From the NCBI RefSeq assembly GCF_011057645.1, contig NZ_JAALGE010000008.1, positions 1-64,000 of the forward strand: DNA of 64,000 bases. Direction: 5' to 3'. Shown in pieces: positions 41,244 through 49,577 of the stretch (positions within the stretch are counted from its first letter, which is position 1; each line of letters begins with the position of its first letter). The notes below the pieces were generated by a model. That model worked only from the letters and a program-made list of their open reading frames with translations, did not search any database and had not been told where the DNA came from. The DNA comes from Marisediminicola senii. Lineage in GTDB: Bacteria > Actinomycetota > Actinomycetes > Actinomycetales > Microbacteriaceae. The position numbers and the translations under genes were made by a program.

Positions 41244-42493
41244 CAGATCACCTCCAGCGAACTCAGCCACTTGGTCTGCAGCACCCCTGGCCTGGCCGGC
41301 GCGATCATGCGCGCCGGGTAGCCGTGGTCGATATCCAGCACGTCGCCGTTGAGCTCCAAGGCAACGAGGGTGAGCTCGTCGCGCACGAATTCCGGGCCCA
41401 TCTCCATGACGGCGTAGATGCTGTCCTGCTCGAGGCTGGTCGCGCGAAAGTACACGTCGGGCCCGGCGCCGACCAGGTCGGCGAGGTCGCGCATGCGGGG
41501 TCCACGCCAGGTCGCCCACTGGCTCCAGCCCTCGACGCACGCGATCGGCAACCGCACGGTGTACTGCTGCATCGCGAGCAGGTCGTCGCGGCTGAATAGC
41601 ATCGACCGGTCGCCGTTCGTCACGGTCAGCGTCCAGTTCGCGGCGTTCGCGGTGGTGAGCACGTCTGCCGCCTCGGCGGTGCGGTTGATCGGTACCCCGC
41701 TCGGGCCGGTACCCATCTTGCGAGGCCCGAAGGCGTTGGCGAAGTCCAGTACCCGAAAGGACTGGCCGGCGGTGAGGGCGACGAGGGCGGCGGATGCCAC
41801 GGCGATCGTCGCCAGGAAACCCCGGCGACTGGTGCGCGCATCGGCGGGGCTCGGGTGCTGCCCCGGCGTCTGGTCGATCCACGCGAACACCCGGCCGGTG
41901 ACACCGCGCGTGGCCGTGGCCGGAGCTTTCGGGGCGCCCCCGGTCGAGAACGTCAGCTGTCGCGCGACGCGCTCTGGCTTCTTGCGCCAGTGCTTGGCGA
42001 TGACGGGCAGCTTGACGCCGATGTGGATCGCGAGCGACCCGATCACGACGAACGACAGCGCCCAGTGCGTCTGCCGGAACGGGAACGGGAACAGCGCGTA
42101 GAGCTGGAAGGTGTTGAGCAGCCCGATGGTGATCTGCACGAGCGATGCCGCGACGAACAGGGCGATCGACGCGCGTTCGAGAAAGTGCGGGAACGAGCGC
42201 ACCGGCGGCGACTGGAACAGCTCGGGAAAGACCACGTAGAGCTTGCCGAGGATGAGCGGAAAGCACACGATCCCCGCGGTGATGTGGATGCCCTGGCTCA
42301 CCTGGTAGAGCCAGGTCGGGCGGGTGGCGAAGTGCATCCACGGCAGCGGGTCCTGCAGAAAGTGGCTGTACAGGCCGGTGGCGAAGCAGACCACGAAGGC
42401 GAGTCCGAGCAGGCGGCCGAGCACGGTGGCCATGCGCGGCGTGCGCGACGGCGACGCGAGGGAGCGTCGCATGTCGTGCAGGAGGCGCTGCAT
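41243..42493 (-). CDS. Cytochrome-b-like membrane domain fused to sulfite-oxidase-fold molybdoenzyme
   Basis: A 416-residue protein. The N-terminal ~180 residues hold about five helices with histidines (LYSHFLQDPLPWMHF, SQGIHITAG, THWALSFVVIGSLAIHIG), resembling a diheme cytochrome b. After a linker containing TSRRGFLATIAVASAALVA (twin-Arg-like helix) comes a SUOX domain with the Mo-ligand Cys in RLPIACVEGWSQWATWRG (~319) and HGYPARMIAPARPGVLQTKW. It combines the roles of MsrQ-like and MsrP-like proteins in one chain. Start uncertain: ATG 42493 (TTGAAT 6 nt upstream) or GTG 42547. Confidence 0.88.
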   Translation of the reverse strand: MQRLLHDMRRSLASPSRTPRMATVLGRLLGLAFVVCFATGLYSHFLQDPLPWMHFATRPTWLYQVSQGIHITAGIVCFPLILGKLYVVFPELFQSPPVRSFPHFLERASIALFVAASLVQITIGLLNTFQLYALFPFPFRQTHWALSFVVIGSLAIHIGVKLPVIAKHWRKKPERVARQLTFSTGGAPKAPATATRGVTGRVFAWIDQTPGQHPSPADARTSRRGFLATIAVASAALVALTAGQSFRVLDFANAFGPRKMGTGPSGVPINRTAEAADVLTTANAANWTLTVTNGDRSMLFSRDDLLAMQQYTVRLPIACVEGWSQWATWRGPRMRDLADLVGAGPDVYFRATSLEQDSIYAVMEMGPEFVRDELTLVALELNGDVLDIDHGYPARMIAPARPGVLQTKWLSSLEVI

Positions 42494-42607
42494 AGTCACA
42501 TTCAACCCCGCGGGGCCCTCGCGCTGCGTCGTCACCGGAGTACTCACGGCCTGTGTTCGTAGCCGAGGCGGCAAACGACGGCCCGGGGGTCGGCGAAGAT
42601 AGTGCGC

Positions 42608-44023
42608 ATGCGCATTGCCGTCACCGCCCTCCTGCTCGCGGTGACCACGGTCGTGACGGTGATCTCGATCACCACCCAGCCGTACTACGAGAACAAGTCG
42701 GGCGACGAGCTGCGCTTCATCGTCGGCATCACGGCGCTGCTCTGGCTGCTGTTCACGCTGTCGTTCCTCGCGCTCCGGCGGGTTCCGCTGAAGGCCGCCG
42801 TCGTTCTGGTGATCGCCGGGTCGGTCGCCATCGGCGGCGCGTCGATGGCGGGCCCGCCGAACACGAGCACCGACTCCGCCCGCTACGCGTGGGACGGCAT
42901 CGTGCAGAACGCCGGCATCTCGCCATACGCCTACGTGCCGGCCGACCCCGCCCTCGAGCACCTGCGCACCGACTGGCTGTTCCCCGCCGCGACGATCGAC
43001 GCCGACGGCGACCCGCGCTGCGTCGGTGAGCGCGTGATGCGCGCGGTCGATGCCGACACCGGCGAGGTCACCTGCACGACCATCAACCGGCCGACGGTGC
43101 CCACGATCTACCCGCCGACCAGCGAGCTGCTGTTCGCCGGCGTGCGCTTCGTCACCGGGCCGGAGCCGCAGTACTGGCCCATGCAGCTCGTCGGCCTGCT
43201 GATGAGCCTCGGCATCACCGGCGTGCTGCTGCGCGCGCTGCACACCCGCGGCAAGGATCCGCGTTGGGCCGCCCTGTGGGGCTGGAGCCCGCTCGCCGCG
43301 ACCGAGGCGGTGACGAACTCGCACATCGACGTGCTGTCGGCGGTGCTCGTGCTCGCGGCGACGTTCGCGGTCGCCGCCGGTCACCGCTGGCGCGGAGGGA
43401 TCGCGCTGGGCGCCGCCATCGCGGTGAAGCTCGTGCCCGTGATCGCCGCCCCCGCGCTGCTTCGTCGGCAGCCGTACAAGGTGATCGTGGCATCCATCGC
43501 CACCTTCCTGCTGCTCTACGTTCCCTACGTGCTGACCACGGGCATCGCGGTGCTCGGCTACCTACCCGGGTACATCAGCGAGGAGGGGTACTCAAGCGGC
43601 GACCGGTTCGTGCTGCTGTCGGCCTTTCTGCCCGGGGTCGCCGCGACCGTGCTCGCCATCGTGATCCTCGGGGTGACCGCCGGGCTGGTGTGGTGGAAGA
43701 CACCGCCCACCTCGCCCTGGCTCGGCCAGCTGGTGATGATCGGCGTCACCCTGCTCGTGGTCGCGCCGCGCTACCCCTGGTACGGACTCATGCTGGTGCC
43801 GTTCATCGCGATGACCGGGCGCTGGGAGTGGTTCGCGGTGCCGCTCGCGCTCACCGCGCGGCTGCTGATTCCGACCACCGAGGTGGCGCAGGTCGCGATC
43901 GCCGTGGCGGTGGCCATCGTGGTGGCGGCGTCGGTGCATCGTGCGGGGCCCGGTGCGCTGCCCAGGCTGGGGCGCTGGCTGCGGCATCCACTTCGCGCAC
44001 CTGAGGCGATATCGATGCGCTAG
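42608..44023 (+). CDS. GT87-type polyprenyl-phosphate-dependent glycosyltransferase
   Basis: A 471-residue integral membrane protein with about ten to twelve helices. The first extracytoplasmic loop carries the acidic pair region STDSARYAWDGIVQNAGISP and YAYVPADPALEHLRTDWLFP, typical of GT-C mannosyltransferases of families GT87/DUF2029. TIYPPTSELLFAGVRFV lies in the next loop. It probably transfers a sugar from polyprenyl phosphate, outside the membrane. Start ATG 42608 (GATAGT just upstream) or GTG 42602. The likely donor maker is the GT2 at 38675. Confidence 0.85.
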   Translation: MRIAVTALLLAVTTVVTVISITTQPYYENKSGDELRFIVGITALLWLLFTLSFLALRRVPLKAAVVLVIAGSVAIGGASMAGPPNTSTDSARYAWDGIVQNAGISPYAYVPADPALEHLRTDWLFPAATIDADGDPRCVGERVMRAVDADTGEVTCTTINRPTVPTIYPPTSELLFAGVRFVTGPEPQYWPMQLVGLLMSLGITGVLLRALHTRGKDPRWAALWGWSPLAATEAVTNSHIDVLSAVLVLAATFAVAAGHRWRGGIALGAAIAVKLVPVIAAPALLRRQPYKVIVASIATFLLLYVPYVLTTGIAVLGYLPGYISEEGYSSGDRFVLLSAFLPGVAATVLAIVILGVTAGLVWWKTPPTSPWLGQLVMIGVTLLVVAPRYPWYGLMLVPFIAMTGRWEWFAVPLALTARLLIPTTEVAQVAIAVAVAIVVAASVHRAGPGALPRLGRWLRHPLRAPEAISMR

Positions 44024-44040
44024 CGCCGCGAATGCGGCAG

Positions 44041-44046
44041 TAGCAT
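44041..44046 (+). promoter_or_regulatory. -10 box, leaderless promoter of the mod operon
   Basis: TAGCAT, 6 nt, then ATG at 44053. Confidence 0.55.
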
Positions 44047-44052
44047 GGGGTC

Positions 44053-44478
44053 ATGAGCACCCACCTCAAAGTCAGCGAAGCCGCGGCCCTCGTCGGGGTG
44101 AGTGACGACACCATCAGGCGGTGGGCGGATGCCGGCAGGCTCACGCTCATCACGGCGGAGAACGGTCGCTACGTGATCGACGGTGCCGAGCTCGCGCACC
44201 TCGTGCAGCAGCTCGCCACCGAATCCCCGCTCGCGCCGCAGCCCCGGAGCCCGGGCGGCAAGCCATCCGCCCCGAGAACCTCGCAGCGCAACCGGCTCAC
44301 CGGCATCGTGACGCGCATCACCAGGGACACCGTGATGGCGCAGGTCGAACTGCAAGCCGGCCCGTTCCGGCTGGTGTCGCTGATCAGCCGCGAGGCGGTC
44401 GACGAGCTCGGGCTCGAGGTGGGCTCCGTCGCCGCCGCGAGCATCAAGGCGACCTCGGTCGGGATCTCGCTGCCGTGA
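44053..44478 (+). CDS. HTH-TOBE molybdate-binding regulator
   Basis: A 141-residue protein. The N-terminal excisionase/MerR-like HTH is LKVSEAAALVGVSDDTIRRW then ADAGRLTL (residues ~4-32). The C-terminal TOBE/Mop domain is NRLTGIVTRITRDTVMAQVE then LISREAVDELGLEVGS and AASIKATSVGIS, the molybdate-binding fold. Likely senses molybdate or tungstate and represses the coupled modABC genes. It differs from ModE, which has a LysR-type HTH and two TOBE units. Confidence 0.92.
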   Translation: MSTHLKVSEAAALVGVSDDTIRRWADAGRLTLITAENGRYVIDGAELAHLVQQLATESPLAPQPRSPGGKPSAPRTSQRNRLTGIVTRITRDTVMAQVELQAGPFRLVSLISREAVDELGLEVGSVAAASIKATSVGISLP

Positions 44479-45281
44479 GGGGTGGACGATCTGCCGCGAC
44501 GCGGACGGGCGCCGCAGCAGCGGCCGCGGCGGGTGTCGCGCTGCTACTCGCCGGGTGCGCCGGCACGGCCCCGGGCGACGCGATGACCAGCACCGGCACC
44601 GACACCAGCGCCGACGTCACCGTCTACGCCGCCGCCTCGCTCACCGAATCCCTCGGGCGAATCGCCGACCGGTACGAGGCTGCGAATCCCGGCGCGACCG
44701 TGACCCTGAACTTCGCCGGCTCGTCGGCGCTCGCGCAGCAGATCATGTCGGGCGCCCCGGTCGACGTGTTCGCCTCGGCGAGCGCCGACACCATGCGGGT
44801 CGTGGTCGACGCGGGGCTCGCCGACGGCGACCCGGTCGTGTTCGCCGGCAACACCCTCGAGATCGCCGTTCCGCCGGGCAACCCCGCCGGGGTCAGCGGG
44901 CTGACGGACCTCGCGAATACCGCGCTCACCATCGCGCTGTGTGCCCCCGAGGTGCCGTGCGGCGCGGCATCCACTCGCGTCCTCGACGCCGCGGGCATCA
45001 CGGCCGCGCCAGACACGCTCGAGACCGACGTGCGGGCGGCGCTCACCAAGGTCGAGCTCGGCGAGGTCGATGCCGCACTGGTGTACCGCACCGACGTGCT
45101 CGCCGCGGGCGACGCGGTCGAGGGCATCGAGTTCGCGGGGGCGGCCGATGCGGTCACCGACTACGCGATCACCAGGGTGATGGATGCCGCGAACCCGGCC
45201 GCAGCCGCCGCATTCGTCGACCTCGTGCTGGGCGACGACGGCAGGCGGGTGCTCGCCGATGCGGGGTTCACGAACGGGTAG
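44475..45281 (+). CDS. modA: Molybdate-binding lipoprotein ModA
   Basis: A 268-residue binding protein. Signal peptide with an Ala-rich core and lipobox LLAGC. The mature chain has VTVYAAASLTESLGRIADRY, TVTLNFAGSSALAQQIMSGA then VDVFASA (oxyanion-binding Ser residues), and DAALVYRTDVLAAGD with the conserved Tyr. GTG 44475 overlaps the TOBE gene stop by 4 bp. Binds molybdate/tungstate outside the cell for ModBC. Confidence 0.95.
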   Translation: MRGGRSAATRTGAAAAAAAGVALLLAGCAGTAPGDAMTSTGTDTSADVTVYAAASLTESLGRIADRYEAANPGATVTLNFAGSSALAQQIMSGAPVDVFASASADTMRVVVDAGLADGDPVVFAGNTLEIAVPPGNPAGVSGLTDLANTALTIALCAPEVPCGAASTRVLDAAGITAAPDTLETDVRAALTKVELGEVDAALVYRTDVLAAGDAVEGIEFAGAADAVTDYAITRVMDAANPAAAAAFVDLVLGDDGRRVLADAGFTNG

Positions 45282-46113
45282 CCCGGGGCTGCGGGCACCG
45301 CGGTCACCGGACGCCCGCCGCTCCGGCATCCCCGCCGCGCTGTGGGCCCCGGCCGTGCTCGCCCTCGCATTCCTGGTGCTGCCGCTGGTCGCGCTCGTCG
45401 TGCGCGTGCCGTGGTCGCGCCTGCCCGAGCTGCTCGCCGCCCCCGAGATTGCGACGTCCCTCGGCCTCTCGCTGGGCAGCGCGGCCGCCGCGACCGCGCT
45501 GAGCCTGCTGTTCGGCATTCCGCTGGCGTGGGTGCTGGCGAGGAGCGCGCACTGGAACCCGGTCGCCCGGCGGTCGCTGCGCGCGCTCGTGACCGTGCCG
45601 CTCGTGCTGCCCCCGGTGGTCGGCGGCGTCGCGCTGCTGCTGCTGCTCGGGCGCCGCGGCCTGCTCGGCCAGTACCTCGACGCGTGGTTCGGCATCCAGC
45701 TGCCGTTCACCACCGCGGCCGTCGTGATCGCGCAGACCTTCGTGGCCATGCCGTTCCTCGTGCTCGCCGTCGAGGGCGCCCTGCGCGGGGCAGACCGGAG
45801 GCTGGAGGATGCCGCGGCCACCCTCGGCGCATCGGACTGGTTCATCTTCCGCCGGGTGACGCTGCCCCTCATCGCGCCGGGAGTCGCCGCCGGCGCCGTG
45901 CTGTGCTTCGCCCGCGCGCTCGGCGAATTCGGGGCGACCATCACGTTCGCCGGAAACTTTCCCGGCGTCACGCAGACCATGCCGCTCTCGGCCTACCTGG
46001 CACTGCAGAGCAATCCCGACGCTGCCTATGTGATTTCGCTCGTGCTGCTCGTCGTGTCGGTGCTCGTGCTGGTCAGCCTTCGCGACCGCTGGGTCAGCGG
46101 GGTGACCGCGTGA
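45259..46113 (+). CDS. modB: Molybdate ABC transporter permease ModB
   Basis: A 284-residue permease with about six helices: GIPAALWAPAVLALAFLVLP first, and a coupling loop RRLEDAAATLGASDWFIFRR followed by VTLPLIAPGVAAGAVLCFAR then LGEFGATITFAGNFPG, diagnostic for ModB. The only sensible start is ATG 45259, 23 bp inside the modA 3' end in another frame, so translation is probably coupled. The N-terminus is about 30 residues of basic, low-complexity sequence. Confidence 0.95.
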   Translation: MRGSRTGSPGLRAPRSPDARRSGIPAALWAPAVLALAFLVLPLVALVVRVPWSRLPELLAAPEIATSLGLSLGSAAAATALSLLFGIPLAWVLARSAHWNPVARRSLRALVTVPLVLPPVVGGVALLLLLGRRGLLGQYLDAWFGIQLPFTTAAVVIAQTFVAMPFLVLAVEGALRGADRRLEDAAATLGASDWFIFRRVTLPLIAPGVAAGAVLCFARALGEFGATITFAGNFPGVTQTMPLSAYLALQSNPDAAYVISLVLLVVSVLVLVSLRDRWVSGVTA

Positions 46114-47180
46114 ACGCGGCCGGCCTCGCGGCCGGGTTCACCGTCGACCGCGGCACCTTCCGCCTCGACCTCGAGCTCGCGGTGCCCCCGGGCGGGGTCA
46201 CCGCGATCGTCGGTCCGAACGGCGCGGGCAAGTCGACGGCCCTGCGCACCATCGCGGGCCTGGTGCGCCCATCGACCGGGCGGGTCTCCCTCGCCGGACG
46301 GGTGCTCGACGACGCGGCATCCATGACCCACCTGCCCCCGGCCGCCCGCGGCATCGGCGTCGTCTTTCAGGACTACCTGCTGTTTCCGCACCTGACCGCC
46401 GCCGAGAACGTGGCGTTCGGGCTGCTCGCGCAGGGAATGCCCCGGCGTGACGCCCACCGCACGGCACGGGAATGGCTCGACCGGTTCGGCCTCTCCGCGC
46501 ACGCAGACTCCCGCCCCGGCGCACTGTCGGGCGGGCAGGCGCAACGGGTCGCCCTCGCCAGGGCACTCGTGCTCGAGCCGGCCCTGCTGCTGCTCGACGA
46601 GCCGCTCGCCGCCCTGGATGCCGCGACCCGACTCGACGTGCGCGCCGACCTCGTCGAACGGCTGCGGGAGTTCGGCGGGGCGACCGTGCTCGTGACGCAC
46701 GACCCCCTCGACGCGGTGGTGCTGGCCGATGAGATCGTCGTGCTCGAGCATGGGCGGGTGGCCCAGCGGGGCGCCCCGACCGAGGTCACCCGCTCCCCCG
46801 CCAACGACTACGTGGCGCGGCTGGTCGGCCTGCACCTGCTGCGGCTCGCGCCGACGACGGAGGGCGCCGGGCGCGGGGGCGACGGTGCTGTCGGCGGCGG
46901 CAGCGGCGAGCGCACGGTCGTGGTCTCGCCGTCGGAGGTGCGCGTCTCGGTCGAGCGGCCGGCGGACGCGGCATCCATCACCGGCGAATCGGGCAGCGCG
47001 ACCTGGGAATGCCGCGTGACGGGCGTCGAGGAGCTCGGCGGGCGCACCCGGATCCTGCTGGAATCGATCGCCGACGGGCACCGATTCTCTGCCGAGCTCG
47101 CGCTGCGCGACGTTCCGCCGTTCGGCTACGGCGTCGGTTCCACGGTGTGGGCGACACTGCCGATCGCGGCCCATCGCTGA
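46110..47180 (+). CDS. modC: Molybdate ABC transporter ATPase ModC
   Basis: A 356-residue ATPase. Walker A GPNGAGKST, Q-loop FQDYLLFPHLTAAENVAFGL, signature LSGGQAQRVALARAL, Walker B LLLLDEPLAALD and His VLVTHDP. The C-terminal ~110 residues form a TOBE-like regulatory domain after a Gly-rich linker (~250-270). GTG 46110 overlaps the modB stop by 4 bp. Last gene of the mod operon, followed by a strong terminator. Confidence 0.95.
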   Translation: MNAAGLAAGFTVDRGTFRLDLELAVPPGGVTAIVGPNGAGKSTALRTIAGLVRPSTGRVSLAGRVLDDAASMTHLPPAARGIGVVFQDYLLFPHLTAAENVAFGLLAQGMPRRDAHRTAREWLDRFGLSAHADSRPGALSGGQAQRVALARALVLEPALLLLDEPLAALDAATRLDVRADLVERLREFGGATVLVTHDPLDAVVLADEIVVLEHGRVAQRGAPTEVTRSPANDYVARLVGLHLLRLAPTTEGAGRGGDGAVGGGSGERTVVVSPSEVRVSVERPADAASITGESGSATWECRVTGVEELGGRTRILLESIADGHRFSAELALRDVPPFGYGVGSTVWATLPIAAHR

Positions 47181-47204
47181 AAAACCCCGGAATTCCGGGC
47201 TTTT
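47181..47204. terminator. Intrinsic terminator after modC
   Basis: AAAA, then the palindrome CCCGGAATTCCGGG (47186-47199), then CTTTT. The stop codon of modC directly precedes it. Confidence 0.8.
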
Positions 47205-47345
47205 CGCTCGCCGTTAGCTGGACGTTTGCTGGGACAGATAACGGAAAGGTCACGGAACGAACCAATTCCAAACCGATTCGCGCACCGGGGCCGAACTCCT
47301 GTCAACACCAACCGCAAGACACACTCCAGCAAAGGATGAGAAATC

Positions 47346-48035
47346 ATGCGCAAGATCTACAAGTCCACGATCGGCATCGCCGCCGCCGCACTCCTCGTCG
47401 GAAGCCTCGCCGCCTGCTCCACCGCAGAAGCCGAGCCCACCACGGATGACGCCAGCGCCAGCGCCAGCGAAGAGCCCATGGCCGACCCCGAGCCCCTCGC
47501 CTCGATCCCCGAGCTCGGTGGAGTCGACACGCAGGTCACCCTCGACCAGGGCTTCGTCGACGCCCTCACCAGCCTCGGCCTCACCCCCGGCGTCATCGGC
47601 ACCGCGACCCTCACCGACGGTGTGCTCGCGTTCCCGATCACCGGCGGAAACGTCGACTACTACGACCCCGAAGAGGACTACCGTCCCTACGTCCAGGGCT
47701 CCGTCGAGCACGATGGATCGGGAATCTCCCTCACCGCCGGCGAGACCGTCGTCGAGCTGACCGACTTCCGCATCGACCCGGGCACCTCGCAGCTGTTCGG
47801 CACCGTCACCGCGAACGGCGAAGAGGTCGGACAGGATGTCTTCATCTTCAACCTCGACGGCACCACGCTGAACCCGCTGGCCGAAGACGCTGACGGCAAC
47901 GCCGTTCTCGAGGGCACCACCGTGCTCATCAGCGAGGACGCCGCTCCCCTGCTGAACGAGACCTTCGGAACCGACGCCGTCACCGACGAGCTCGTCGTGG
48001 GAATCGCCAAGATCACCGCGGCACCCGCCGAGTAG
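47346..48035 (+). CDS. Secreted lipoprotein, unknown function
   Basis: A 229-residue lipoprotein. Signal peptide with lipobox LAAC (Cys ~24), then an acidic Ser/Ala/Glu linker (~25-55). The body contains GFVDALTSLGLTPGVIGTAT, FPITGGNVDYYDPEEDYRPY and SVEHDGSGISLTAGETVVEL, ending with LLNETFGTDAVTDELVVGIA. I have seen this fold type in secreted proteins of many actinobacteria, but no function is known to me. A good ribosome site (AAGGATGAG) precedes the ATG. It stands alone between two terminators. Confidence 0.85.
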   Translation: MRKIYKSTIGIAAAALLVGSLAACSTAEAEPTTDDASASASEEPMADPEPLASIPELGGVDTQVTLDQGFVDALTSLGLTPGVIGTATLTDGVLAFPITGGNVDYYDPEEDYRPYVQGSVEHDGSGISLTAGETVVELTDFRIDPGTSQLFGTVTANGEEVGQDVFIFNLDGTTLNPLAEDADGNAVLEGTTVLISEDAAPLLNETFGTDAVTDELVVGIAKITAAPAE

Positions 48036-48093
48036 TACCCCGCCTCCGGGCGGCCAGCACGACAGCAACACCGCAACATCATCCACAGCCAGA

Positions 48094-48125
48094 GGGCCCG
48101 TCGCGAACATCGCGGCGGGCCCTTT
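48094..48125 (+). terminator. Intrinsic terminator after lipoprotein gene
   Basis: A 12-bp stem with one G-U pair (GGGCCCG 48094-48100 with CGGGCCC 48116-48122, continued by CGCG/CGCG), loop AACAT, followed by TTT. Confidence 0.8.
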
Positions 48126-48216
48126 GGCGTTGAGGCGAGTTCGCGAACTGACAGGGCCAGGGCATGATCGAGACGATCGCACCACCGCGGTGGACCATTC
48201 ACCCATACGGGTCGCT

Positions 48217-48222
48217 TACGGT
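48217..48222 (+). promoter_or_regulatory. -10 box, leaderless promoter of moaA
   Basis: TACGGT, 6 nt, then ATG at 48229. Confidence 0.55.
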
Positions 48223-48228
48223 TGAACC

Positions 48229-49305
48229 ATGAGTGTTTCCCTCGGCATGCCGATGATCCCCGGCGTCAGAGCGCAAACGCCGCCCCGCCCCACCACCGCC
48301 CCCGGCCTGCTCGACAAGTACGGGCGCGTCGCGACCGACCTGCGCATCTCGCTCACCGACCGTTGCAACCTGCGCTGCACGTACTGCATGCCCGCCGAGG
48401 GCCTGCCGACCCAGCCCGCCAGCTCGCTCCTGCAGGCACACGAGATCGGTCGCCTGGCCCGCATCGCCGTCGAAGAGCTCGGCGTGCGCCAGATCCGGTT
48501 CACCGGCGGCGAGCCGCTGCTGCGCAAGGACCTCGTCGACATCATCGCCGCGTGTGCCGCCCTCGAGCCGCGCCCCGAGATCTCGCTCACGACCAACGCC
48601 ATCGGACTCTCCAGCCGTGCCGCCGCCCTCAAGGCCGCAGGACTCGACCGCATCAACGTGTCGCTCGACACCGTGCACGCCGACACCTTCCTCGCCGTGA
48701 CCCGTCGCCCGTTCCTCGACCGCGTCATCGCGGGCATCGACGCCTCCGCCGCCGCCGGCCTCACCCCGATCAAGATCAACGCGGTTCTGCTGCGCGACGT
48801 CAACGACTTCCAGGCCGTCGAACTGCTCACCTGGGCCCTGCAGCGCGGACACCAGCTGCGCTTCATCGAGCAGATGCCGCTCGACGCCGACCACGCGTGG
48901 GAGCGCGGCACCATGATCACCGCCGAGGAGATCCGCGGCCGCATCAGCGAGCTCTACACGCTGGTACCCGACGAGGAGCCCCGCGACGGCGCGCCCGCCG
49001 AGCTGTTCCGCGTGCTCTCACGGGAGAACGGCACCGACCTCGGCACCGTCGGCATCATCGCGTCGGTCACCGAGGCATTCTGCGCCGACTGCCGCCGCGT
49101 GCGCCTCACCGCCGAGGGAGGAGTGCGCAGCTGCCTGTTCTCGCACACCGAGACCGACCTGCTCACCCCCATGCGCGAGGGCCTCGACGACCGCGGCGTC
49201 GCCGACCTCTGGCGCGACGCCATGTGGGCCAAGCCCAAGGGCCACGGCCTCGACACCGGGCTCTTCGTGCAGCCCGCCCGCTCCATGAGCGCGATCGGCG
49301 GCTGA
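48229..49305 (+). CDS. moaA: GTP 3',8-cyclase MoaA
   Basis: A 358-residue radical-SAM enzyme for the first step of molybdenum cofactor synthesis. N-terminal cluster motif CNLRCTYC (Cx3Cx2C), GGEPLLRKDLVDII, and the C-terminal second cluster in FCADCRRVRLTAEGGVRSCL. The C-terminus ends SMSAIGG, the conserved double-Gly tail. Product is passed to MoaC (31731-32237). moaD follows after 2 bp. Confidence 0.97.
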   Translation: MSVSLGMPMIPGVRAQTPPRPTTAPGLLDKYGRVATDLRISLTDRCNLRCTYCMPAEGLPTQPASSLLQAHEIGRLARIAVEELGVRQIRFTGGEPLLRKDLVDIIAACAALEPRPEISLTTNAIGLSSRAAALKAAGLDRINVSLDTVHADTFLAVTRRPFLDRVIAGIDASAAAGLTPIKINAVLLRDVNDFQAVELLTWALQRGHQLRFIEQMPLDADHAWERGTMITAEEIRGRISELYTLVPDEEPRDGAPAELFRVLSRENGTDLGTVGIIASVTEAFCADCRRVRLTAEGGVRSCLFSHTETDLLTPMREGLDDRGVADLWRDAMWAKPKGHGLDTGLFVQPARSMSAIGG

Positions 49306-49307
49306 CC

Positions 49308-49562
49308 GTGCCCGACGTGCGCATGCGCTTCTTCGCCTCGGCGAGGGCCGCGACCGGCCTCGACGAGACCACCCTCAGCCTGCCGACCGGCGCGACCATC
49401 GGTGACGCCCTCTCGCGTCTCGACGCGGCCCCCGGGCAGCCCCTCGACCGGGTGCTCGCCCGCTGCTCGTTCCTCGTGAACGCGGTCGCGACGACCGACC
49501 GCGCAGTGACACTGGGCGACGGCGACCTGGTCGACGTGATGCCCCCGTTCGCCGGGGGCTAG
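49308..49562 (+). CDS. moaD: Molybdopterin synthase sulfur-carrier subunit MoaD
   Basis: An 84-residue ubiquitin-fold protein ending in the diagnostic Gly-Gly (MPPFAGG), which is thiocarboxylated and donates sulfur to MoaE. RMRFFASARAATGLDETTLS and FLVNAVATTDRAVTLGDGDL match the family. The start is GTG 49308, two bases after the moaA stop; an ATG five codons later is possible. The activating enzyme is probably the convergent moeZ gene. Confidence 0.92.
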   Translation: MPDVRMRFFASARAATGLDETTLSLPTGATIGDALSRLDAAPGQPLDRVLARCSFLVNAVATTDRAVTLGDGDLVDVMPPFAGG

Positions 49563-49577
49563 CGATTGACTGCGGCC

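Noticed and set aside
43979-44052. Molybdenum-cofactor riboswitch before the mod operon or moaA
   Set aside because: Both genes appear leaderless (-10 box 6 nt before the start), leaving no 5' leader to fold.
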